Assembly: GCF_026000115.1 (NCBI RefSeq)
Contig: NZ_AP026867.1
Location: 2,201,501-2,265,500 of the forward strand
Source of the DNA: Aureispira anguillae
GTDB taxonomy: Bacteria; Bacteroidota; Bacteroidia; Chitinophagales; Saprospiraceae
Direction: 5' to 3'
DNA: 64,000 nucleotides
The notes beneath the pieces are model-generated. The model ran no database searches. It saw only the letters and a program-made list of their open reading frames with translations, and had not been told where the DNA came from. This document shows positions 19,247-28,352 of the stretch, in pieces (within the stretch, counting starts at the first letter, position 1; the number at the start of each line of letters is the position of its first letter). Both the position numbers and the translations under genes were made by a program.

Positions 19247-19375
19247 TGTCATTTTGTTATAATGTAAAATGATATTGATTATTAAGTTGTTAAAAGTTAC
19301 AAAACATTAACCTTTGGTTATATTGTGTTAGTTTTTTTTATATTGTTTTAATTTTATATTGGTTGAACTAACGCT

Positions 19376-19416
19376 AAAAAAAAGAGACTGCCCTTTTCAG
19401 GCAGCCTCTCTTGTTT
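19376..19416 (-). terminator. Intrinsic terminator of the 2.9-kaa giant gene
   Basis: On the minus strand AAGAGAGGCTGCC pairs with GGCAGTCTCTT, with a two-base bulge and a short loop, and is followed by eight T residues. It lies 22 bp after the stop at 19438. Confidence 0.85.
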
Positions 19417-19437
19417 CAAGTAATTAAGTTTTATAAT

Positions 19438-22400
19438 CTAATTTTGGTCGATAATAACTTTTCGCTGAGAAAATACATGATCATTGTAAACAACAAAAAC
19501 ATAAACTCCTGTAGGAAAATCATAGTCGCTTACTTCTAGGGTTTGTTCCCCAGCTTGCACCGTTCCTGATTTTACCTCTACTCCTCGTAAGTCAACCAAC
19601 TTCCAGTTGTAATCCTTCTTTAAAGCCTCTTTAAAAGATACCTTAAAGTACTGCTGAGCAGGATTGGGATACAAATTCATGCTGTTGATTTCATTCAACT
19701 CAGGTTCTGCCTGTATTTGGTCTACACCCACCCAATAACCACTAACATCTCTAGAAGTATTTACTTGATACACTTCTTTGGTTCCTGTGTTTTGAATAAA
19801 GACTACTGCTTGGAAACGACCAGGATTATAACTAACATTGGTGCCAGTATGGTTCCAAGAAAGAGTAGCTTGTATAGTTTCTCCTACTGACCATGTTTTA
19901 TTGTATACATTGGCACCTGTTCTATCATCTTTTCGAACAACCGCATGTACCATGTCATTGTTGCCAGAAGCATACACTAACGAATCTTCCGTAATAACGG
20001 TGTGGATCTGGTATTCTTGAACGGTATTAAGATCTACCAAAGCTTCTACCGTGGCTTCTATCGTAAAATTGCCAAAATTGTTATGATGGAAGGTATCTAT
20101 GTCTATTTTAAATTTAGGTGATTCAAGCATATCTTGCTCAAAATCAATAGCGCTTAAGTACCTAGAACGAGGAACATTATTCGTTCTACCATCTATATAA
20201 GCTCGCCCTGCTTCGAATATACCATAGTAATGCGTTCTTGCATTTGCTACTGCTGTATTGTCAAGATGAAACTCATCATTCGTAGATGGTTCTTTAGAAT
20301 GATATTGCAACAAAACTAAATCCTTGTTGATAGAAGTATGGAAGACCAATTGATACACATGGTCGTTAATGATTCCCATATTTGATTCATTGATGTTTGC
20401 TGTTGTTTCTAATAATACATTTCTTGATCTGCTCCCTATCCAAACGTTATCAAAAGCAAAACCATCGTAAAAGCTGCCTAGATTTACAGAAGGTGAGCCG
20501 AAAGCAAATCTTAAACGCAAGATGCCATTGTCTGTAAACTCATCCAATTTGTACCTACTATCTACCCATCCATTTGTTTTTCCAGACCATCCAATTGGGG
20601 CCAAACTTTGATCTCCTGGTTGACCAGTTATAATAGAAGAGTTAAACCAGTTAATTCCTCTTCCTAGTTGTCCTAGAGGCTCCCAAGTACCATCTGGTTT
20701 TTGATATTCTAAAACCGTTCCGTCAGCAGAAGTTCTTGAATCAGACCAATAATCTAATTTAATCATTGGACGATCTAAACTGTCAATATCAAAACAAGGA
20801 CTATAAACCCAAGCATCTTCATTTTCGGAGTACGAGGCATTCGTATAAGTAGACCAAAATTTACTGTTTACATCATTAATACCACTAGCAGTGCTATCAA
20901 TCCCCCATTCCCATAATAGAGGATGCGAGCTATCTCTGCTTTCTGCATACCAATTCCCATCCGAATTTTCAAATGTTTCATCATAAGGGAATGTAGAAAC
21001 TTTTGGAGAAATAACTAAACTAACGGTATGCGTATCTACGCAATGAATGCGATTTTCAACATAAAGTTTTGTTTCGTAGACTCCTGGTGTGCTGAAAATA
21101 TGGTAAACACTATCCACTCGATTTTGGCTATTGCTACTACCAGCTAAGGTTACTGATGGTTCAAATTCCCATGTAATAGCTGTAATAGAGTCAATAATTT
21201 GATTGTTAAATATATTATTGAGACCAAGTATTGTGTTGTCAGGCCAGAAGAGTATACTATCTAATTGGCACCCTCCAATCGCTTGAAAACTAGCTTGAGG
21301 TGTTCCAAACACAGAGAAGGTATCAATAACTTGATTACCGCAACCCGTTCCTTGGTCGGTGTAATTGTAATAAATAGGATGGTGTCCAACTCCTGCAATG
21401 CTAGGTCTAAAGGTTGAATCTCCAAACAATACCCCATTTCCTGTAAATGTCCCCCCAGTGATGTTAGGAGTTAATGGAATACTATCTGTTCCCAAACAAT
21501 AAATGTTATGCGCAACTCCTCCTACAAAAGATAATTGAGGAACAGGATTTACTCGCACTAATTGAGTATCAGATCCATAACAAGCTCCATCTTGTACGAC
21601 ATAAATTACTGTATCTACAATAGGGCTAGGTAGGTAGGTTACGCCATAATTAGGATTAGGATGGAAATATGGAGGAGAACCTAAAATTGGACTGCTGTTT
21701 CGGAAAAATGTTCCCCCACCAGGTACTCCAAACAAAATGACGGAATCCGCAGATTCGCAGTAAACAGAGTCTAGTGCGAAAAAAGGATTGGTGTAATCAT
21801 CTACAATATAGGTGTGTTGAACACTGTCTTGGCATCCAGTAGCACTATCTGTCGCAATATAAGTGACAAAATGAGTTCCTTCAACGACAAGCCCTGGGTC
21901 AAAATAATAAGTTGTATCAGGGTAATGAATTACCGTCAAAGGTGTGTAGCTAACTGTATCGTGAACCGTTGTGATAACCGATACAACGCCTCCAGAAGTG
22001 TCTTGGAACAAATTCCAAGTTTTGTCGCTAAACGTACCATTTACTAATAATTGGGCAGTATCAGTACTACAGAACCGCTGGTTGTTTCCAGGGCTATGAA
22101 TCACTGGAATTGGTAATGGGCGAACTCGTACGTTAGTACTGGTATCAGCTTGACAAATGAGGGTGTCTTGGGTAGAATTATAGATTAGCGTATCATTTAC
22201 GGTATAGGTAATAATATGTATTCCACCACCAGCTTTAGCTGGTCCAAAATTATTATTATTAATGATCCCTTGCCCGTCCCAAGTTCCGCCTGCTGGAATC
22301 CCAGTAATAGGTAACGTATCTCTAGTTTCGCAATAAAAATTATCCAAACCTATATATCTAGGCGTTGGCGGTTTATACACTAAAGTTCTGACAGTAATTG

Positions 22401-25400
22401 TATCTGCACAACCTGTGCTAATGTCTGTGTAAATGTATGTGAAACCTTTAACTCCTGCGGTGTCTTGATCTGGATCAAAAGTAATAGTATTACCACTAAT
22501 AGAAAACCCTGGGTCAGATTGAGTTAGACTTGATGCGCCAGAAGGAAACACAGAGATATTATCTTCTGGGGCTTCGAAACAGTAGGCAGAATCTAAACCA
22601 CTAATGACAATTTCAGGAGTGGGATGTATAAATATATTAACGCTGTCAATATTAGAACAATTTAAAGAATCTGTGTACTGATAATAAACGGTTTTAACTC
22701 CTGAACTATCTAGGCTAGGATCTAAAATTCCTGAAGAATCGGCGATGATGCTACCCCAAAAGAAATAAGAAGAGCCTGCGTTTTGTATATTTTGACTAAT
22801 TAAGGTATCGTTAGGTGCTGCCGTACAATATTGGTTTTCATAGTCTCCAAAAGAAGGAGTTGGCAAAGCATAAACAATGGTCGTATCATAGATCGTATTC
22901 TCACAAGAATTTTGATCCTCAAAGGTATAACTGACAACTTTTTGTCCCGTTCCTGCTGCTAAAGGAGTAAAGAATCCAGTATTAGGATTAACTCCAGGTC
23001 CTCCAAAAACAATACGATTATACAATACGTTAGTATCTGGTGTTCCATAGAATTGATCGATTGGGTAGTTTATACAATAACTGGGATCTATACCTGTGAA
23101 TGTGAGTTCTGGGATAGAATCTATTGTAATAATTATATTAACTGCATTCGAACAACCAAATTGATCGGTATGGGAATAGGTCACTGTATCCATATAGATA
23201 CTATCAACACTGAGACTATTAGGGTCGTAATAATAGGTAGTATCAATGGTAGTAACAGCCCCTCCTGTGATCGTCCCATTGCTTTGAACCAAGTGCCCCA
23301 AACTATCTAGAACAAAACCAGCAATCATGAAAGATGGATCATTACCACAATAAGTAAGAGAGCTATTAAACAAACTATCGATTCTTAAATTTGGAACATC
23401 TAAAATTGTGATGTCTAATGTATCTCGTCCAGCACAACCAAAACTATCAATATAAAGATTCCAAATTTGGGAAGCTCCTCCTGAACTTGGTCCTCCACTT
23501 GGGTTAAGAAAAATAGCACTTGGATCTAAGGTAGTATTGCTTACGCCAGCTCCAAAATAACGGATGGTATCTGCTACTCCTCCTGATAAAAGTGTTGTGG
23601 ACAAAGGTACATTCGTTTCATTCGCACAGAATGAACTAACACCTACTCCTCCTGCATTTAAGCGTATTTGGGGTGGTTCTCGGACATATAAGGTATCAGT
23701 ATAAGTACTAATACAGCCAAAATTATCTGTAAATTGATAGGTCGCCATATGATAACCATCTAGGGCAATTCCTGGCGAAAATAAATTAGTAGTGGTGTCC
23801 AAACCTGGTGTTGAAAAGAAGACACCATTTCCTCCTGCTGGTGGGAAACTCCCTGCTGTAAAAGAAGCTGTTAAGGGAGTTGGAAAGTCACTGGTACAAT
23901 AAGCAGGTTGTGGGTAAAAAATAGGTTGAGCAGGAGCTATTATTTTAGTATAAGTAGTATCAGAATCTAAACAGCCATAACGATCTACCGTATAAATTAG
24001 TTGAACATCTAAATGTCTATTTTTACTAGGCACTAATTTATTGTAGTGATAACTAGAATTAAAAAGTGTATCTCCAAGCAAAGTATCTAAAAGATTATAT
24101 CCAAGCCCATCATCTCCTCTAAGTTCAAAGTAGGTCACCGCAGCATGGTCAAAAAATGGACTTGGTTTTAAGGTATCCAATAAGGCATTTTCGCAATAAA
24201 TGCTGTCAAAATTCCCAATTTGTGGTGTCGGACGTTCTGCCATATAGATGGTATCGAATGCCAATACGGTGGAAATTGTGCGGGTAATATCGGATATTTG
24301 GATGAAATTTTCAGTCACAACAGTTCTTAACGTTGACTCATAGTCCATCTGTATAATTACATTTGAGCCAGCCATAGAGTTATTAGGTGTAAAACTATAA
24401 CGTTCGGAGTTGTGTGTGACAGGAAGAATTGCGGTATCAACTGAACTTTGGTAAGCTGGGTTTAAAGTACGAACGCGGGCTATTTTATTATACTCGTAAT
24501 ATTGATCTACTGTAACGGAAACAGGAGTAAGAGTAGTACGATCTACATAACTATAATTATAACTTGTAGTGTCCAAGCTATGGGCATAATCAGGAAGAGT
24601 ATCTCTAGTAAAGTGACTGGAATCTGCCTCTGTACAAATAGTATCTGAGAGTCCTATGATGCGAAGTGGAGGGAAAACATCTAAGTTAGCGGTATACTCC
24701 CCAATACAACCGCCATTATCATAACTTAACGTAACAGGGTTATTGGCATCTGCTTGGTCGGTATGAAATTTATAAAGACTTGATGAAGTATCATAATAAA
24801 CATAGGTTCCTGAGAAGCTCACAGGGTGAGGAAAAGATGAATCTAATAAATCGGGGGTAACACTACCAATGATACCTGAATGAAGACTTAAGGTGTCATC
24901 GTTAACAGGTGGGTTTTTTATAATATAGTTATATTCCAAACTTTCTAAGCGATTGTCTCGAACAACGATATCTTTGGTGTGCTCAACAGAATTTAAGCAG
25001 AATGTTCCATCCAAATAGCTAGGAAAATAGGTATAAGTAACGGGAACATTTCTAATGGTATCGTTATTGGGGGACCAACCCACTTCAGATCCAATAACAC
25101 TATTAGCTTGAATAACATTCGTAATGGGGGAAGAAAAATTTCCTCCTGAAGGAAATCCAACTAATAATACAGTATCTGTTGCACAAACAGGAGAAGTTTG
25201 GGGGATAAAATCTAGTTGTGGGTTGTGGATGATGAGATTAGTATTAAAATTATATAGTGTCGTAGAGCCATTCAATAACTTTACATTTCCCGTTCCTGCA
25301 TTGCTGGGAATAATGATGGTAATACTACCATTATAAGGTCCTGTAGTGGGAACAGGGGGAATAGCTAATACCGTAATAGGTAAATTGGCGGTATCCATTA

Positions 25401-28053
25401 ATTGAACTCTATCAGGATGAGCCGATAGATTGGCGTATTGAAAAGTGACATTAGAACCAATGCAAGCTTCAAATGTTCCTGGTGCGCCAGCATCGTTATT
25501 GGTGTATCCTACATTTTCAGATGCACCTAAGGTAAAATAATAGCCATCAGGTAGCGTTACGTTCGTAAAGGTAACTTCTGTTCCAGATATTGTTCCTGTA
25601 TAGTTGGTGATCGAGCTAGTTGAAAAATTAGAGCCATTACTTACTAATAATTTAAGGCTGGCTGCATTTTGAGACGCAAGAGCAGTAGGAATATTTAACG
25701 TCATGGTAACTGGTCCTACTTGGTTGTTGTAATTTTGTACCTTCCATCTCTTTTGCGATATTTGAGATAAAGCGGGAGCACCATTCGAATTTACTGTATT
25801 GTATTTATCACAATCTTTGCAACCCCAGATTAGGTGTGATTGGTTTGTAAGGGCTGCACTATGCTCAATGATGACGTCTACGTTAGACCCCGATTGACTT
25901 TTTGATTTACGTTGATCTAATTCAAATAAATCATCTCTCCCTATCCCAGCTATATTTTCGTTATAGGCTGAGTTGGCACTTCTGTCCCAAGAAATATTAT
26001 TATTCGAAAGTGTATAGTCATGATTTAGTGTAACACCATATTTTATAGCCAAATAAGACTCAATAGCATTACGTTCATTATTACTAACTCTTTTGTTAAA
26101 AATAATAGCTTCTGCAAAATCTCCTTCGTATTCTTGAGACGAATCAAAGGATCCTCCGACTGCATCTTGTTCTTGCCCAAAAATAAAAGTTCCCCCAGCA
26201 TTAATTACTGTTGTGTTTTTGTAGTTTTCATTGTCATCTGTTCCATCTAAACGCAGATGATCTTTGCCTCCATTGCCTCGAACATTAGCAACAATATGGG
26301 GTAAGTTATCTTCTATGTCGTAATTATTACTATGCCCTGAACCCAATAAACCTACTTCAACATAAACCTCAATATCGGATGGGTCATCCATTATCCATTC
26401 ATTATCATCCGCAGGAGTAGCATAAGAAAACATAGCTTCAGTTCCTGTATTATTGTTATCTCTACGCAAGACTAGAAATGCAGAAACGCCACTCTCATCA
26501 AAGCCCACAAAATTACTTTTGTCAACGTAATTTTGATTTGATCCACTGTTAAAGGTAATATAAGGATTAAAATTCATCGCAGTAACAGCAGTTCCAATTG
26601 TATGATCAGGTTGGTTTCCTGATCGAATTGAGCCTGTCATATTATTAATACCCAATACATGATCTTCGAGTGCTTGTACTCTATTAGATCCTGAAATGGT
26701 GTTATTCCCATCTGCTTTTACCCATAAGGCTCCATCAGAGCGAGCAATGGTGAAATAATCACCATCATTCAAGGCTACATTTGTAGCAGTATAAGTTCCT
26801 CCAGAGTTACTGAGTGGATAAGCTCTTGTATTAGCATTGGTAGCGTTAAAATTGGGATTGCTAGAAACCAACAGAAAAATATTTCCTGTTGTGAATCCTG
26901 AGGGTAATGAAATGCTATTATCAATATTTATGGCAACATTAGGGGTAAATCCAGCTGTCTTTTGGCATTTCCACACTTTGTTCATGAATCTTCCTTTGGC
27001 AAAGAAGTTATCAGAAACTTGGTAAGCAGTAGAACCGTTCGTTCCTCCACCATTATCACCAACTATTAATGCCTGATGATTTGGGATAGCTGAGGCTGAG
27101 GATAAGGTAAGAATAGATCCTGAGTTTTGGCTTTTTGATTGCGCTTGCTCTAAATCTGAATTGTCATCTCTAGCAATACCTGTTATATTAGTGTTATATC
27201 CTGCATTTGTTGTTCTATTCCACACTTCTAGACTTCCGCTATTAATCGTATAATTATGAGGTAATGTAATGCCGTATTTAATGGCTAAATAAGAATTGAC
27301 TCTTTCTCTTTGCGCTGCATTAATTGAACCTGTATAGACGATAACTTCTGCTATTCTAAGATTTGACGCAGAAGGTCCATTAATTTGAGATTTCCCTATA
27401 AACATGCCCTGATGTGTAGAATCTACTCCGTCTGTTTGTGCACTAACAGTTGTATTATCTGTATAAGTTAGGGCTGGTGTATTTCCATTTATATAGACAT
27501 GAGAACCATTTGTTGTTGGCGCATCCATGCTGAAATGGTTAATATAAACAGTGTTAATCGTATTGGATCCTGTGTACGGACTAGTATTATTTGCTCCTCT
27601 AGAAACGGATGAGCTACTTGCTTGCTTTCCTAAGTTGTTAGGACTAAGGGTATTCGTTAGACCATTGCCCCACAATGGAGCGTTGTTCGCTCCCATTCTA
27701 TAAACCACAAATGTATTTACTTGACTTACATTAATATTTAATGTACTAGGGGCAGCAATAGTAAACGTTTCGTCATTAAAATGAACCGAATTGTTAAAGT
27801 TAATATCTTGTGCTACCTCATACCAAACCCCAGGTGTATTTGGGGTGTAAATAGCGTCGTTGTTAGAACTGTGAGCATCATTCCAGTTTCCTGTGGTATT
27901 GGAACTTACTGGTAAGTCTCCACCCTTCAGCCAAAGATTTAAACTAGAAGAAGGGTCAACGCCTCCAGGAGATTGTGCTAGAACAGTGGTACTAGTGACT
28001 GTTGCGCAAAGTAAGAGAATAACTATTGTAGAATAGTTGAAGTTTAAGAGCAT
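19438..28053 (-). CDS. Giant T9SS-secreted multidomain adhesin-like protein (about 2871 aa)
   Basis: The frame is open from 28110, but ATG at 28053 (MLLNFNYSTIVILLLCATVT) gives a proper signal peptide and is preferred. Two LamG/DUF8202-type modules follow (about 30-310, and about 440-720 with IKYGVTLNHDYTLSNNN), where the neighbour has one. Then come Ig-like repeats (about 860-2270; motifs such as ISGLDSAYCFEAP), a PKD-like segment (AITWEFEPS), a jelly-roll domain (FPYDETFENSDGNWYAES), an Omp28/thioredoxin-like domain (RNVLLETTAN, no CxxC) and a type A sorting domain (MNLYPNPAQQYFKVSF). The C-terminal half is very similar to the 8989-16410 product, so the two arose by duplication. The role is inferred as adhesion or motility. 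Confidence 0.9.
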   Translation of the reverse strand: MLLNFNYSTIVILLLCATVTSTTVLAQSPGGVDPSSSLNLWLKGGDLPVSSNTTGNWNDAHSSNNDAIYTPNTPGVWYEVAQDINFNNSVHFNDETFTIAAPSTLNINVSQVNTFVVYRMGANNAPLWGNGLTNTLSPNNLGKQASSSSVSRGANNTSPYTGSNTINTVYINHFSMDAPTTNGSHVYINGNTPALTYTDNTTVSAQTDGVDSTHQGMFIGKSQINGPSASNLRIAEVIVYTGSINAAQRERVNSYLAIKYGITLPHNYTINSGSLEVWNRTTNAGYNTNITGIARDDNSDLEQAQSKSQNSGSILTLSSASAIPNHQALIVGDNGGGTNGSTAYQVSDNFFAKGRFMNKVWKCQKTAGFTPNVAINIDNSISLPSGFTTGNIFLLVSSNPNFNATNANTRAYPLSNSGGTYTATNVALNDGDYFTIARSDGALWVKADGNNTISGSNRVQALEDHVLGINNMTGSIRSGNQPDHTIGTAVTAMNFNPYITFNSGSNQNYVDKSNFVGFDESGVSAFLVLRRDNNNTGTEAMFSYATPADDNEWIMDDPSDIEVYVEVGLLGSGHSNNYDIEDNLPHIVANVRGNGGKDHLRLDGTDDNENYKNTTVINAGGTFIFGQEQDAVGGSFDSSQEYEGDFAEAIIFNKRVSNNERNAIESYLAIKYGVTLNHDYTLSNNNISWDRSANSAYNENIAGIGRDDLFELDQRKSKSQSGSNVDVIIEHSAALTNQSHLIWGCKDCDKYNTVNSNGAPALSQISQKRWKVQNYNNQVGPVTMTLNIPTALASQNAASLKLLVSNGSNFSTSSITNYTGTISGTEVTFTNVTLPDGYYFTLGASENVGYTNNDAGAPGTFEACIGSNVTFQYANLSAHPDRVQLMDTANLPITVLAIPPVPTTGPYNGSITIIIPSNAGTGNVKLLNGSTTLYNFNTNLIIHNPQLDFIPQTSPVCATDTVLLVGFPSGGNFSSPITNVIQANSVIGSEVGWSPNNDTIRNVPVTYTYFPSYLDGTFCLNSVEHTKDIVVRDNRLESLEYNYIIKNPPVNDDTLSLHSGIIGSVTPDLLDSSFPHPVSFSGTYVYYDTSSSLYKFHTDQADANNPVTLSYDNGGCIGEYTANLDVFPPLRIIGLSDTICTEADSSHFTRDTLPDYAHSLDTTSYNYSYVDRTTLTPVSVTVDQYYEYNKIARVRTLNPAYQSSVDTAILPVTHNSERYSFTPNNSMAGSNVIIQMDYESTLRTVVTENFIQISDITRTISTVLAFDTIYMAERPTPQIGNFDSIYCENALLDTLKPSPFFDHAAVTYFELRGDDGLGYNLLDTLLGDTLFNSSYHYNKLVPSKNRHLDVQLIYTVDRYGCLDSDTTYTKIIAPAQPIFYPQPAYCTSDFPTPLTASFTAGSFPPAGGNGVFFSTPGLDTTTNLFSPGIALDGYHMATYQFTDNFGCISTYTDTLYVREPPQIRLNAGGVGVSSFCANETNVPLSTTLLSGGVADTIRYFGAGVSNTTLDPSAIFLNPSGGPSSGGASQIWNLYIDSFGCAGRDTLDITILDVPNLRIDSLFNSSLTYCGNDPSFMIAGFVLDSLGHLVQSNGTITGGAVTTIDTTYYYDPNSLSVDSIYMDTVTYSHTDQFGCSNAVNIIITIDSIPELTFTGIDPSYCINYPIDQFYGTPDTNVLYNRIVFGGPGVNPNTGFFTPLAAGTGQKVVSYTFEDQNSCENTIYDTTIVYALPTPSFGDYENQYCTAAPNDTLISQNIQNAGSSYFFWGSIIADSSGILDPSLDSSGVKTVYYQYTDSLNCSNIDSVNIFIHPTPEIVISGLDSAYCFEAPEDNISVFPSGASSLTQSDPGFSISGNTITFDPDQDTAGVKGFTYIYTDISTGCADTITVRTLVYKPPTPRYIGLDNFYCETRDTLPITGIPAGGTWDGQGIINNNNFGPAKAGGGIHIITYTVNDTLIYNSTQDTLICQADTSTNVRVRPLPIPVIHSPGNNQRFCSTDTAQLLVNGTFSDKTWNLFQDTSGGVVSVITTVHDTVSYTPLTVIHYPDTTYYFDPGLVVEGTHFVTYIATDSATGCQDSVQHTYIVDDYTNPFFALDSVYCESADSVILFGVPGGGTFFRNSSPILGSPPYFHPNPNYGVTYLPSPIVDTVIYVVQDGACYGSDTQLVRVNPVPQLSFVGGVAHNIYCLGTDSIPLTPNITGGTFTGNGVLFGDSTFRPSIAGVGHHPIYYNYTDQGTGCGNQVIDTFSVFGTPQASFQAIGGCQLDSILFWPDNTILGLNNIFNNQIIDSITAITWEFEPSVTLAGSSNSQNRVDSVYHIFSTPGVYETKLYVENRIHCVDTHTVSLVISPKVSTFPYDETFENSDGNWYAESRDSSHPLLWEWGIDSTASGINDVNSKFWSTYTNASYSENEDAWVYSPCFDIDSLDRPMIKLDYWSDSRTSADGTVLEYQKPDGTWEPLGQLGRGINWFNSSIITGQPGDQSLAPIGWSGKTNGWVDSRYKLDEFTDNGILRLRFAFGSPSVNLGSFYDGFAFDNVWIGSRSRNVLLETTANINESNMGIINDHVYQLVFHTSINKDLVLLQYHSKEPSTNDEFHLDNTAVANARTHYYGIFEAGRAYIDGRTNNVPRSRYLSAIDFEQDMLESPKFKIDIDTFHHNNFGNFTIEATVEALVDLNTVQEYQIHTVITEDSLVYASGNNDMVHAVVRKDDRTGANVYNKTWSVGETIQATLSWNHTGTNVSYNPGRFQAVVFIQNTGTKEVYQVNTSRDVSGYWVGVDQIQAEPELNEINSMNLYPNPAQQYFKVSFKEALKKDYNWKLVDLRGVEVKSGTVQAGEQTLEVSDYDFPTGVYVFVVYNDHVFSQRKVIIDQN

Positions 28054-28270
28054 ATTCTTAAATTTTTGGTGGTGAATTTGCATACGTTTTGCAAAATAAA
28101 AAATACACATTACATGATCGTAAAGTATATATTAAATTGCACTGTAGTAATTAGGAGATGAGGGGTAAGGTTTCTTTTCAGATGTGAAATTAACATAGTA
28201 ATTATAGTCGCCCAACTATAATTAAATCAATTGTTATCAAAAATAAAAAAATATTGCAGGATAACAAGAT

Positions 28271-28321
28271 TTGCGCAGTGTTTTATTTTTGGTGGTAACT
28301 AAAAAATAAAACACTGCGCAA
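28271..28321. repeat. Perfect 20-bp inverted repeat downstream of the LRR gene
   Basis: TTGCGCAGTGTTTTATTTTT (28271-28290) is exactly inverted at 28302-28321 around an 11-nt loop. It lies 32 bp after the stop at 28353 and 218 bp upstream of the giant gene start. It may terminate the LRR transcript, although the T-rich part is in the stem rather than after it. The rest of 28054-28270 shows nothing definite. Confidence 0.7.
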
Positions 28322-28352
28322 TAAAGGAAAGCTGCTTATGCTTAAAGAGTAA

